Source: Agelaius tricolor (lineage: Eukaryota > Chordata > Aves > Passeriformes > Icteridae). Taken from it: a stretch of DNA of 64,000 bases. Below, piece after piece: positions 1-13,200 of this stretch. Position numbers and translations under genes: made by a program. The stretch spans positions 23,373,881 through 23,437,880 of the forward strand of contig JALJCS010000001.1 in assembly GCA_023055355.1 (NCBI GenBank), in the 5' to 3' direction. Every line of letters begins with the position of its first letter. Positions within the stretch are counted from its first letter, which is position 1. Below the pieces are notes generated by a model. It did not search any database, was not told the origin of the DNA, and saw only the letters and a program-made list of their open reading frames with translations.

Positions 1-3000
1 ACATTCACTCAACAAAACGCTGTCTTGCACTAGCACCATTTCATTTTTAGATTTTCCAAAAGATCTACATTTATAGCATCTCTCAGCAAAGAGCCAACTC
101 CCCCTTCTGTTTGAAGAAAGCCTCCTACCAGCTCGTATGTATCCACTACACTTACAGATGCATGTGTGGAAGTTTGACATACACACAAGGAAATTTCTCT
201 ACTTCTACATTTAACTCTTCACTCTCAAAGAACCTGCCCATTTGTTCTTTTTTAAGTGGCAGCTTGTGAAAAGCACAAAGTGAACAGCACTGAAATTCAC
301 CATCCTCTTTTCTGTTTTATGTTTAAAGCAGGGAATTTAGCCAAGTAATGGCAGTATTCATACTCCTGTAAATGTGTCTCAGCTCTCACTGATCGAGAGA
401 TTTGTGCACTCTTTGTGTCCAGGTCCTTGACATCCCTGGTTTTGTTTCTTTGGGTTCTCATTCTGCCCATGTTGTTCTCTCAGTTCTCTCATCCACATTT
501 TAACATTTTTACCTTTTAAATTGTAATCCATTTGGGAAGGGATCCAACTTCCCCAATCATTAGTACTGAATTTTGATCTTGCCCCTTATGAATGTTACCA
601 AATAAATAATACACAGTAATAATCCCTATGGAGACATTTGACAAACACTCCCAGCAAATAAAGACCATTCTTTCCCTGCAGCAATGTTCTGTAGCTCAAG
701 GCAGAGCAGGAAGAACAGAGTGCAACCACTCCTGAGGACTTCAACTCCTATTTCTGTAATTGCTGACATCTATTGCCTGGACTAATTTTTGAGGCAAACC
801 ACAGAGGGAGGCTGTATTCATGTAACAGTAACAAAGAAGCACATAACCAGCATCATTCTGCCTTGTTCTCCACTGTGGCATGATTTAGTTGCTTTTCAAA
901 CAGCATTAATGACCTAGCACCAGAAAATTGCCCAATGTCTCCAAAACGGAAGAGGAAGTAAATAATGATGGTAGGTGGGATGAATGGTTTTTGGGGTTTT
1001 TTTATGACAACCAAGCAGCTGTGCCAGGGGCTTGACAGCTGACATTGTTGTCTGGAGCAGAGCAGTAACCATATCAGAGAAATCACAGTGGTTTCTCCAC
1101 TTCTGGCATCAAAAATAATATTTCTTGCAAAGATAGGCAAAAAAAAGCCTCAAAAGCTAGAAAACAATAAAATATTCTCTCTGAATTATTTCTGCAATCA
1201 TTTTTGTCATTCACCACACAGAATTCTGTATCACAGTGCATATGCTTGTCCCTCTACTACATTTTCAGTCTTTGTTACTGAGTTTGAGATGAGAAGATCC
1301 CTCAGCAAAGAAAACCAGTGCCACAATGCAAGTGTGTGACTGTGTGAGCACTTTTTAGCAGGGCACTCAAAGGTTATGGGATTTACTTCCATTAAGACAA
1401 ATGAAACCTTACCACAGAAGGGTGGAGAAGAGAGAAAAAAAATAAAATCATGCAAAAGCAGAAACATGGCAAGAATTGCTTGACTCAGAACTATTGTTAG
1501 TAAAGCTAGAAGTCACTGGACTGACTAGGATGTACCAGGCAACCCATATTTACCTTTGATGGTCATTCAGCATCTCAGTACAGAAGAGCATCTTGACTCA
1601 GCTTGCTGCTTCTGAGTATCAAAGACCAGTAGTCACATATCTGCCCTGACTAATGTTCACATCTAGAAGAACAAGTTTCCACCTATTTTGAGTCAGAGTA
1701 CTTCTACTTTGGATAGTAAAGATTTCTGGTTAGAGCAATGATATGGCTGAACTCAATGTCAAGGTGGGCAGTAGGGAGTGAGTGGCAAACCCCTTCCCCT
1801 AGTCTGGGTTTTGACACTATAGCTGGTACCTAGTCTCAAAAAACAATTCTGCATTAGAGAGCAAGAGTCTGCTTAAGGGAATTTGTTCATTCTTAGAAAG
1901 TGCAGCAACAAACTCAAACACAATTCTACAGCAAGTACATAAAGATGTGATGAAGCAAGTACGATTGGTAATGCTTTTCACTTAACCAAATCACTGTGCT
2001 GCAATAAAAATGTGTAAGAATTATATAAAACTATTGGAAAAAAGAAAAGGCCACACTGGCTTGACAATAGTTTACAAGAGATATAAGTATTTTTCCACCA
2101 AATGAAGTAAGAGGAAGATCAAAGCCCAGTGCATGCTGAAGAACAGCTGTTAGGGTTTTTATTTATTGCAGAGATCTTATTAAAGATTTAATCTTTCAAG
2201 GTAATCAACAAACACACCTCCCTCGAATGACTTCATAATGTTTAGTCAGATCTCGTCTCTACTGAAAAAGGAAACTTTACTGTCTCATGGTAGTTTAAAG
2301 TGAGTTATATCTGCAAAAAGATTGAAAGGAAATAATTACTCATTTTTCAATGTATATAGGACACATACATTGAATATGTACATGGTTGTGAAATACACAG
2401 GCACTTCCATCTTGGTCAGGCTGAATGTGTGCCCTAGCATAACCTGAGTAATTAATGCAGCAGAACCCAACCAGCTTCTTTGTTTCACTGCTCTTAAATA
2501 CAGAGGTTCAGTCTGCTACCCCACGCTGTTTACGCACTTTTACAAGTGGGAGGTTCCAAGTAGTTGAGCTCCTCCCCTGCCATTTCCCTTCCTTGGCTTT
2601 TGTCTCTTCACTGTATTGCTTTGGGAACTTTTCAGATTCCTCTCCATGAGCTAAAGCATCTAGCAATAAAACAACCCAAGGAAGTAGAGCTTTCTGCAGG
2701 CATAAAGAACCAGATCAGCTGAGCAAAGATTCCAGCAGGAAGGCGTGAGGAGGAGGAAGAGGTGAGACTGCAAGGAAGGGAGGAAAGAGAAATTAAACCT
2801 TTCCCCCTTCAACAGCAATGAGCTTTTAGATCAGCTTAATTCCCTGTGGAATCAGAGGTCAGGCTAACTAGTCAGAACCTTTCCATGCTCCACACCAGCT
2901 GTCTGCAGGATCACTGTACAATGCAAAACTTATTATGAATAAATGTAGAAAGTTTAATGCATCTAGCAGAACAAATAGGACAAACAAAATTAAGCAGAGG

Positions 3001-6000
3001 AAAAAAAATCAGCCAAAAAACGCCTCACTTCATCCAAACTATGGAAATCATCTAAAATTCTGCTTTCTGGAAAGCTGAGGATACCAGTTGTCATTGACCC
3101 CATCTTTGGTGCACAAAAAAATGGTGATCTTTTAACTACAGAGACAAATGTATGGAGTTCGTTTCTCTGGGGAAAATAGTAATCTAACACACTAATGAAG
3201 TCTAATCTAAACCACTAAGGAAAACATGGACATCATATAAAATGCTTCCCCTTTTGCAAAGGGGGGCTGAGTAGGAAATGACAGCATATTGGAATGGAGT
3301 TAATTAGTGCACCTCATTGCAGCCATAAATGAAAATGTAGAAATCAAAGTATTCTCTACTTCAAAAAAACAAAACACTTACAAGGATAGTAAAAATTTAA
3401 AATATGCCATACCTAAAAGTAGCTGGTTTCCCAAAATGAATTGCTTATGGTGTATTTAAGTTTCTTACCAAATAAATCCAAAAATAAAACCTTAAACTAG
3501 AAATTCATCATAGTATGATTTTCAGAAGAGAGATCTTTATGTCTCAATTTAAAAAAATCTTACTAGACTGAATGACATGTTTTCACTTAACTGAAGAACT
3601 AAAAAGATAAATGTTGCTATTTCAATTTAGATTAAAACATTAATTTTATCAATCTGTCAGCTTTACTCCCTTTGCTACATCTTCCTTTTGGATAATCTCC
3701 CCATATTTCTTTTTCAAAAACCATTGATTTAAAGGTGTTGCCAGCTACTCTTAAGGTGTAACTCATTCTAAATCTATTTTTATACCAAAATCCAATATTT
3801 TAAAGATCTGCTTTTCTATAGATAATTTTCCTTAAAGAAAGAGAAGGAAAAACTTGAAATCACTGGGAGAATGTTAGCCATTAGCATTTTCTTTCATAAA
3901 TCAGACACATTATTTATTAAAAGTCAATACAAATTCTGTCATTGATTTCAAATGAGTTACTACTTGAGTCTGTTCATCCATAAGAAATTAATACAGAAAC
4001 AGTGAAGCAAAGCACCACCTTGCTCAGTACAGATCTAAATATCACCTGAAAAAGAAAGGAAAAAAAGATCTGACAAAAACACAATGAAACTTCTCCCAAT
4101 TAATATAAAGTTCCCAGATTCACCCTATCTTAGGAAACCTAGAATTTATTGTTGTTTTATATACAACATTTTGCTGAAAAAAACAAAAAAGTTAATTAAT
4201 TCAGCTCTAATTTACTGAGAACTAAAAAGTAACCAATAAGGAAAAAAAGACATGGAGATAACTTCTCCTCACACAACTTACTGAAACACTAAAGTTCAGG
4301 GGAGTGTAAGCTGAAAAGGATGTAAGAAAGATCATCTGCTCTTCTAGAGCTGAGTGCAGGAAGCCAGGCACCAGTTTGAAACCAGTTCAAATTAAAAGTT
4401 CTAGAACCAATTTTTTGGGTCAGGGAATCTACTGTTTTCAGTACATATTTGTTTATATGCTGATTTTACTTCTCACAAATAATGACAGTGCTGCTTTGTT
4501 CATTCTAGCTCAATATGCCTGAGATAATATTTTAAACCTGTCAGACTGCTACAAAAGTGTCATTTTTTCATATTGTGCTGGTCTCAAGCGCTGGGACTGA
4601 AACTACTGTAAAATCTGCATAAATATAGGTGATATATACATATATATATATTTAGCTAGCACAAAGATTCAGGGAAAGATGAGAGCTAAATATGCTCTTT
4701 TTTGATTTTTAATCTTCCCTTTGCAAGAAAATTGAAACAATATTGAGTAAGGAAAAAAAAAAAAAGAGGCAGTTTTGATACTATTCTTGGTACTCTTAGT
4801 GATTAATTCAATCTTAAAAACAGAAGAAAATTAAACGTATACCTCTAGATTTTTTTTACTAAGCACCTGCTCAACTGAATTATATATCTCAACTTTAAGG
4901 ATAATATATGAGGAGGTTTGCTGAACAGAATGGGTTAAAAAAAGTATAAACCTGTGCTCTGTATTTTTTCAAAAACTCATCTGCTATTCTGAAGACAAAA
5001 ATAGACTTTCCTTTTCAAAAATAGCTCTCAAGAGCCAACACAGCAACTGAGTGAAGCACAAGAATGCAAAGGATTTCAGCTTGTCAACAGATGAAATTTA
5101 AGTGAAAAACCCATCCCCCAGAAGAGGGTCTTCAACACCACAGTGATTGGACTTGCAGCACACCCCTCAGCAAGACAGGATTATAGGAATGTTTCCAAGA
5201 AACAGATTAAAAGGGGGAAGAGGAAATTTATACAGGGCACTGGGAAATTTTCAGTTTCTTTTAAATGTGGTACATCTCAGAGAATGTCATAGCACTCCAT
5301 CCCTTGATAAGGAAAATGCAAAGTCCAACCACTCATCTGTCCCCCAGCATCAGCCTTCAAGGAGAAAATGGGAGTTAGTTAGAAGAGTGAGGAGAGAGCA
5401 ACAATGAGTGGTTTGTAGCTCATGTTCTTGCAGAGAAACCTTCAAGGCACAAGGCAAATCATAACTCAGCCATAGCTGCAGTGAGATCTGCCTCATGCAC
5501 TAATGTAGATGCCAAAACTACACATATTAAAAATTCTGGCTTCAGATTTATTTCAGGAAAAGATATGAAAGGGTCTTCTAAAGAAGGTCTGCAACCATAT
5601 TTCTAAATAGAAATGAGAAACAAAGGAAACATGGAAGACACTGGATAGGCCTTTAAAAACAAGGGATGAAAACAAGGTGGAGAAAAGGGGTAAAATGTAC
5701 TTGGTTAGGGATTTAATTTATACAAAAATAAGCCTACTGCCAGCATCAGTTAACTATAATTAGAACTACGTGTTAGAAATTAATCCAACATATATAACCT
5801 CACCTTTATAATGTCATTATCATTATAATTTCTATGATATTTAAGAACTCAATTCCCTAGGAGTTTTATTAAAATTTCTAATACAGTGACATAAGATACA
5901 AAAAGCAAGCCCCCTACACTTTTATTTCCTCCTATAGCTGGATGCCTAAAAAACTATGCTGTCTTGCAGTCCAGAGACACACATATGCAGCTGGTCAGAT

Positions 6001-7020
6001 GGTGAAGCTCAGTTTCCCCCTAGAGGGAGGATTTATGGATCTGCTAAATTCATTCTCTAGGAAGGTAAAAATCTGCTTCCAGACTATCACTGAAATTGCA
6101 GTGATGGACAATTGGGTGATGTAAGGTAGCACTGACTACTTGAGCCAGTTTTTACAATTACTGAGCTGTATCAGCTGCCACACACAGGATGCCACAACAG
6201 TGAAAACTGAAATAGGTAGGATGGACAACAAGCATCATTCCTTGAGCATCAGGACTCCATCAGGCTGCAGACTGACTCTCCACCAAAACAACAATACACA
6301 GGAGTGTGAATTCTGTGCAATTATCACTAGTAAGGAAGCAAGACATAAAAATTAGTCTTACAAACAGTTATTAGAAGATTTGGGATTTAGTAGTGAGCAA
6401 ACCTGCAGATTAAAATGACCATCAAAATTAAAGTAGTGGGTTTTGCATCTAATTGCACGTCAAAGTCAATTTTGTCCTTTGGAAATTACAGCATGAAGGT
6501 CAAAAGTATAAGCAAAATGAAAATATCAGAGGTTTTCAAGGCAAAATAACGTTTTCTTTACTTGGCTCTTTAGTGGCATAAGATTTCCCAATGTAAGCTT
6601 GTTCCCAGATGCAAGCAGCTGCTACACACACATTTGTCCAGGAAACACATGGTTAGAAACATACACTCCTAATTTTAGTGAAGATGAATATTTTAAGGCC
6701 ATCCTGAGTGAAATCAGAATACAAATGTTAAAACTGGCTTCTCTTCATCCCTACACAACGTGACAAGCATTTGCTTACTCTAGGACTGCAGAGGAAGCTT
6801 TTAAGACCATGCATATTTCACCATCTGCTTTGCTGCTACATTGCAAAATTCTAGTGATATGAACTATTATTACCTCAGATACTGGAGGGTGGGCAAGGGA
6901 ATCCTGACTCTATCTGTTATCCATTATTTAATCTTGGTTCAACCAAACTAGTAACCAGCAACTTCAAATGAGCATGGAGCCAGGAAACAAGAACATGAAA
7001 TGGAGAAAGATTCAACTTAC
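1..7020 (-). other. HHAT: HHAT intron (partial, downstream of the 7-kb exon)
   Basis: Intronic sequence 3' of the 7021-7222 exon in transcription order. I searched the minus strand for the missing HHAT C-terminal exons, using the WNRIF-like and WAQTY-like peptides expected there, and saw neither. The stretch is AT-rich with poly-A/T runs (for example 4748-4764) and a short TA-rich tract at 4631-4652. Open frames are at most about 86 codons and resemble nothing I recognise. I saw no CR1 or LTR here. Confidence 0.75.
4631..4652. repeat. TA-rich microsatellite
   Basis: Short GATATATACATATATATATATT run in AT-rich intron. Confidence 0.85.
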
Positions 7021-7222
7021 AATTAAATCTTGAATAACTGAAATGGAAAGTATCCTCTTGGTGCCATACTCCACAATTACTCCAAGCCAATTAAGTGCAC
7101 CCCAGTACCACAAATAACTCTGTCCTCCATGCCAGTAGCTTACAAAGGCAAAAGTGAGGGCTGTAGATAAGAGTGTTCCAAGCAAACTGGACTGAGATCC
7201 TCCCATTGGAACATAAATGTAC
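7021..7222 (-). CDS. HHAT: HHAT internal coding exon with the catalytic His, residues ~348-415
   Basis: A 202-nt HHAT exon on the minus strand. The acceptor is CACCTACAG at 7223-7224 and the donor is ATT/GTAAGT with GT at 7020-7019. The first base completes Arg from the microexon. Translation starts YIYVPMGGSQ, contains FAFVSYWHGG, and then ALNWLGVIVE. WHGG holds the invariant MBOAT catalytic His (human His379), which removes the proton during acyl transfer onto the Hedgehog N-terminus. Flanking hydrophobic stretches fit transmembrane helices of the MBOAT core. The exon ends at QDLI in phase 0. Human HHAT continues for about 78 more residues; I could not find these in 1-7020, so the last coding exons lie left of the window. 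The extra open frame upstream (to 7413) is intron. Confidence 0.96.
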
Positions 7223-8683
7223 CTGTAGGTGAAATGACAAACAAGCAGAGCTGTTAGAGATTTCACTGAAATCTCAGAAAAACATCCACCACAGAACAAA
7301 TGTGCCAATTTGTAGCATAGAAAAGAATGTGAAAAAACTACCTGACATGCTCTATTTACAGAGCTTGCCCTATTTTCTGCAAAGCTGTAGATCACTTCAT
7401 GAAACATGTGCATGTACCATTTGGCAAAGGGACAATTTTGTGGTCCTGGGAACTCTGCATTAGGTAAATATATAGCACAAACTATATTCTCAAAACTGCA
7501 AATAGCAAATATTTGATTTTTTTAAATTGGAATAGTTCTAAGTCAGCTACAGAAATTACCTGTAATCTCCATGTGAACTTAAATTACAAGATTATTAACA
7601 AAAAATTTAAAACATTATATAAAGTCACATACAGTCACAACCCATAGACTGTTTCCCATATGTCAGAAATGTAGATGCATGCAAACATACTTTATTACTA
7701 AAAGGTTGTAATTTCTTTCCTTTAAAATATTTCATTAAAATTATGTGAACTGTAAATACTTCCTATCTGGTTCTTCTGTTACACTCTCAGGATCATGTCA
7801 GTCTGATGGCCTTTGGAGGACTCATACCAAAAACGCCTGGAAACCCATATGGAACACTCTCCATGCAATTATATTCTGCATTTAAACTGAACTCAGGAGT
7901 CATAACCTTAGTCATTAATTGATGCTTATAAGTGTCCAGAAAACAGTGCTGCTTCAGAAAAAATACCAGAAGCAATGGGATTCTGAAAGCTGACACTATT
8001 TTGTGGGTCATTTCACTTCCAGCCTGAAGAGCTACATCCACTCCCATCATTTTCTGATTAAGGAATGACGACTGGCCAGACACTGTCTGAAAGAGTTGGA
8101 TATTTCTGTCAACACTTTGAAGAAGCCCATCAGGCAGGGGAGTCACCACCCAGCTCATGGGTACCAGCAAGGAGATGTGGTATCTGAGAACCACCAGTGA
8201 CAGCTCTCCTCAGCTGTCATTCCTTTGGCATATCTGTACTCATATCTGAGACTACTCCTACTTGCTAAGATAATTCGGGGATTTTTTTATTTTCCAGTGA
8301 AATTTTTATCTCTAGTTATCAGTTTTCACATTCAGGGATAAATATCATTTTAAAAATTTAAAAGGGAAATTAACACACTGCTTATTCCTAATCTTAGGAA
8401 GTAAGAAAATAAATAATGGGATAAAATACAGTGATGAACATAATTAAAGGGTAAACAAAAAGTCATTAAAAAACCAAGTGTCAAGTGCTCTAAATTTTTT
8501 CTTAGCATAACATCAATACACCTTTTTAATTCAATCTGCTACAGGGCACATCTGATTACATGTTTTTCAGTATAGGTGTGCTTTTTCACTAAGCATATGA
8601 AAAATAAATAGAAATTAAGATCCACAGTTTCTATTTATGTTGTGCTTTTCTTCTCTCTCCCCTCCCTATGTTTGAACAGACAC

Positions 8684-8707
8684 AATGGATTGCAATTGCA
8701 ATCCATT
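8684..8707. repeat. Perfect 24-bp palindrome
   Basis: AATGGATTGCAA is followed directly by its reverse complement TTGCAATCCATT, with no spacer. The two TTGCAAT/ATTGCAA half-sites resemble C/EBP-type core sequences, but no binding is shown. Confidence 0.95.
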
Positions 8708-9511
8708 AATCTAAAGGCAGAAGGGTTTATCTTAGCAGTCTGCAAGCAGTGAATGTCCTGCAGGGCTGTGGCACAGAGGGTAAAGAGAGCAGAGCTGCAC
8801 AGGCAGCCTCCACTGGCAATGGCATTGCCAGGAAGAGCTCAGCAGCATCAAAACATTTGTTTCCAATTGCAGCTCAGTTTAGGTTGGCCTGAAGGGCTTT
8901 CAGCTTACTGTGCAGAGAAAAATAGGCTATTTTCTGATTTTTAGTGTTTGACAACAGCAGCTAGATAATTGAGCAGCAACAACTCATAATTCTGATTAAT
9001 GTTAAAGGGTAGTGAAGTTTTAGCTTGTAGGGAGGCTGATGGCAAATGTGCAAGTGAAAATCCACTACCTGAAGACCTGTTTGAAGGACAGAAGCCAAAA
9101 GGAATAACAAAATCTTTACTAACACTCTGACCTTCCCCTCCAGCACTGTGGAGAGCCTGCCTCCCTGCCCCAGAGGAGAAATGGAAAGCAGAAAGCAAAG
9201 CCTCTCTCCTTCCCTGCTAGTGCCATGAGGAAATGGACAAGCAGCTGGCTCCATTCCTTGTCACAAGGGCAGTGACCACTCTCAGATCATGTGTCTTGCC
9301 TTCCCCTGTCAGGGCAGTTTTACAGTGATTATAAAGGATTGATAGATGTTGAGTCATTTCTCTTGAACAGAGTGAAGAGCAATTCTGTAAATTCCTGTAT
9401 TTTTCACTCAGAAAAATCATGTGAAAAAGTCATTGCTACATTACAGAACACATCAGGGGAAAAAAGTACTTGCTGCCTTATCATCCATGCACATCATCCC
9501 CAGTGGTGTAG

Positions 9512-10270
9512 GTGTGCATGCACTGCTGCACTGGCAGGCCCTGCCTTCAAGCAATAGGCAGCTCAGCAGGGGCAGAGCCTGGCCCAACACCAGGCACTTT
9601 GTGCTCTCTCATTACCAAAACACTCCAACAGCCAAAACTGTCTTGCAAAACAACCATGCCAGAACTCTCATTGCTGCAAAGATGCATTTTGCTTATTTTA
9701 GAGCAACCTGGTAGTTTAGAATCTCATTCCTCTATACTTCCCCTGTACGTTTACACAGAAGAATACATATTTGATTACAAAAAGCTGCACAAACACTTAA
9801 GTGTGAGGGAGAATAACCCTGGGAAAACCATTATTAAGCCAGATGACAGAAGAAATATATTAGTTCTGTATTATCTACAACACAACACACAGTTTGTAAC
9901 TAACAATTTGTTGTGTTTAAACTTGTCCAGCAGCTACACCCTACACAGTCCCTCGTTCACCCTTCCCCAAGGGAAGAAAAGGAACCTCTTACAGTGCATT
10001 CAGAAAGTTGTGCTGCCCTCCAATTTAGTAAGAAAATCTGTGAGGAGGGAAGGAAGGAGGCAGGGGAATAGTTTAAGGGGTAATGGCTACTACAAATCGA
10101 TGTCTTTTATATCTGCATGCTTCCTAACTTTTCTTTTTCTTACCAATGCTTATATCTACCTGCAGTCTTTCCCTGCAGTCCCTTTGTACTGTAAACCCTG
10201 TATTTTACTCAGGGTTTACACAAATGGAGAGGTTGCTGTAGAACATGCTGACCTGCTGCACCATAAGTAG
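9512..10270 (+). other. Unusually long open frame (252 codons), function unknown
   Basis: The longest uninterrupted frame in the window, in ordinary-composition intronic DNA and antisense to HHAT. The first codon is GTG and the first ATG is at 9518. The conceptual product is mixed: a Cys/Pro-rich start, a Lys/Arg-rich stretch near residue 175, a hydrophobic SFISACFLTFLFLTNAYIYL segment near 200, and a His-rich end. I recognise no family. Two shorter frames overlap it in other phases. No promoter, splice or polyadenylation signals tie it to a gene. It may be chance, or part of an unannotated transcript. Confidence 0.3.
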
Positions 10271-13200
10271 AACAGCATTACATAAATATCTCATTTTAAG
10301 CTTCCATGCAGCTTTTAAGATTATTCCCATTTCTAATCACAGAAAATCCACACAGAAGTTCAAAATCCCTGGTTTGGAGTCTATTAGCACATAAAAGTAA
10401 CCATGGGTACTCATGACAGCCTAACTCAACTCAAAGGAACACCCTTGTAGTAGAGTTTCTTAACAGCTCTTGAACAGAGGACATATTTATTCTACAAGTG
10501 TAAGGAGGGCAGAAAAGCTGAAAAATGTGGCACCAATATACAACAAATTTATCTTAACTCACACACAGAAAAAGAAAACTCAGCAGTTACTTGGTGGTAA
10601 ATAAGCCAAAGGTGTGCTAATAAAGGAAAGCAGCAAAATATTTTGCAAGGAGAAAAGGATGTTGAATTAAGTAGATTTGAGGGTAGTAATTGGTCATGTT
10701 CCTCCAGGCTGTGTTAGAGGGATGGCCAGCAATGGTGCCCCTTAGGACCCATGAAATTTACAGACAAGAAGATTAGACCTGTGAAAAATGCTTAGTACCA
10801 AAAATATGCAGGCTAGGTGAGTATTAAAAAATAAAACATTAACTTAGGGGGCCAAAAGTCAATCACTGCCAGAGCTTCAAAGGAGATATTTGAAGGTGAA
10901 GGAGCAGTGATTTCTAGGCAGACTATCAGAGAGGAACACTGGAACACCACAGGCCAGGCTTTGCCAACCATCCCTAGGCTGGGGCTGGCTAGACCTCCCT
11001 TAAGGACAACAAAGGAAGATACTTCATGCTGTCAGAGGAAAAAGTTATGTACGTAACATGGAGAGAAGGGGAAGAGAACTCCATGTCATTAGAATCCCAA
11101 AACATTTGGGGTGTGTTAGAAGCACATAAATATTGAGAGAATGTTATATAGTAAAAATTATTTGCATGCACACCCCCACACCTGACATGACTAAACATAC
11201 GTTCCTAGCCTTCCCCTCCCAAGGCAAAGACGTCAGTCTTAAACATATTTTGGTGTTCTCTATCTTTCTATTTCTCTTTCGATTTCAAACTAAAACTTAC
11301 ATGCAATTAAACATGCTGCTTTCACAAACAAAGCGTACTTTGTATGTGTCTTCCCCAAAGTGCATTACTGTCCAGGTACAGCAGTTTAAATTACCTTATC
11401 CACAGCCAGCAAGCTGCTTCATTTACACAACTTATCTTCATTTTAACTCACTAAGTGAACATTAGAGAATTGGATAAAATATGCAAATGGTGCCATTTAA
11501 ATCCCTACAGTAATACAAACACAAACATAATAGCTAAAGTATTTAAAAGTGACATTTACTTACAGAGAATACCTTTTAAATCCAATAACCATTTTGTTAG
11601 TTTTCTTGAAGTGGTAATCTCCAGAACAATCATAAGAGATCTGACAACCATTCCCTTGAAAAATACACTACATTACAAAGTTTTTATTCTGGTAACTTCA
11701 GAAGACCTCTAAAAGAAGCATTTTAACCAGTTAAGAATCATTCAGGAGGGCTATTATTCCTTGAGACTTCCACATACTGCTCTTACTTGCACATGTAATT
11801 TTAAACATATTTAAATTTTGAAGAAAGTGCAAGTAAAGCATCCGTTTAACTGCTGCTCTGTCCAGGACCTTTCTTCAACATGTGCCTGAACTTCCTCCTG
11901 AAGTAAGGTAATACTGCAAGGTGCATGCTATGCATTATTTTTTTCCCTCTCTTAGGCATTGATCTTGGAACATTTAATCCAGAATGAGGTGAAAGGTAAA
12001 AAAAAATTAAAAAAAAGGAAAAGTTAATTTGCTTGCAATGGCAAAGTAAATACAATTAATATATGAGGATTTTGTGTTTTATTTCAGGCAACATTCCAAT
12101 GTCTCTGTGAGTTTCAAAGCATTCAAGGGTTAAGTGTGTGACCATCATAGGGTTTTGAACTGGGCAATTACAGAGACAACACAGCAAAAGTTTAGAAAGC
12201 AATAATGCAGTTTTCATCTTGCATCCTGACACCAGAAACCCCTTAGGCTCTGTACAGGGAGGGTGCTCTTCTGTGGACACGTGTGAAAAATCTTGTCCAG
12301 GCAGCATTATGCTGGTGCTGGGCTTCCTTAATTCATTTGTTTTTAATACTCTCTACATGGCCTTAAACCATTGATTTTTTTCTGCTGCATAATAAAAAGA
12401 TGTCAGGTGCAGCTCTGCAAATTCTTCCTTGTGGGTGAGTTCTCACGATTCCTGTTTTGTCACTTCAAGCTGACACTGACTTGAACAGAGCTACACAGAG
12501 TGCATAAATAAAGCACACCTGTAAGTCTTTGCAAGACTGGGTCCTACAGGAATAATTTGTTTTAAATCACAGAAACATCTCCCGTAAACATGACTTTGAA
12601 GGCTGAGCCACTCATATTTGCACCTGAAATAAAGAAATAACCAGAGATATTTGGAATACCATTTGCAAAGTTTTCTTAGGAGACTAAGCCTTATTCTGTT
12701 AAACTCCATTTCTCACAGCCTAGCAATTTTGCTGGCTGTTGGTAAAGCTTTTTAAGCTCTATAAGAGACTCTCTCACCTCACCAGCTTAACCTGATGTTT
12801 AGAGACCCTGACAAATGCAGATCCTTTAAAATATTTAAGCTGATGTTGGCTGCAGGCAAGTCTTGTTGCATTACCACAAAAATGTTTAATGAGAAATTAA
12901 GTCCATTTGGTTTACAAAGCATTAATGAGAATATTCATATGAAGGAACACTCAGCTTTACAAATATGACCTGAATTCTCATTCACTTCATAACTGTTAGC
13001 ATGTTTCCCAGCAAAGATTGAGTGTGAAGTTTCCTACCAAAAAACTGAGAAGTGTTTAAAGTACTTTTCTTCTCTTGCTTTCAACACAAAAAACAAGTCG
13101 AGTCCATATGTCAAGGGCCGGTAACTGCAGAATACTGAATAAATCATTTTGAATTCACTCTTCCAAGGAAGCTCATGTTTTCAAAGAGATTCATTTATTT

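Noticed and set aside
2990..3190. 66-codon minus-strand frame with a protein-like look.
   Set aside because: No recognised family, no splice sites in phase with HHAT.
1..7020. Searched for the last HHAT coding exons.
   Set aside because: Nothing on the minus strand resembles the expected C-terminal peptides, so they are placed outside the window.
7793..8194. 133-codon minus-strand frame just upstream of the 7-kb HHAT exon.
   Set aside because: It matches nothing in HHAT, whose exon order leaves no gap here, and has no convincing splice sites.
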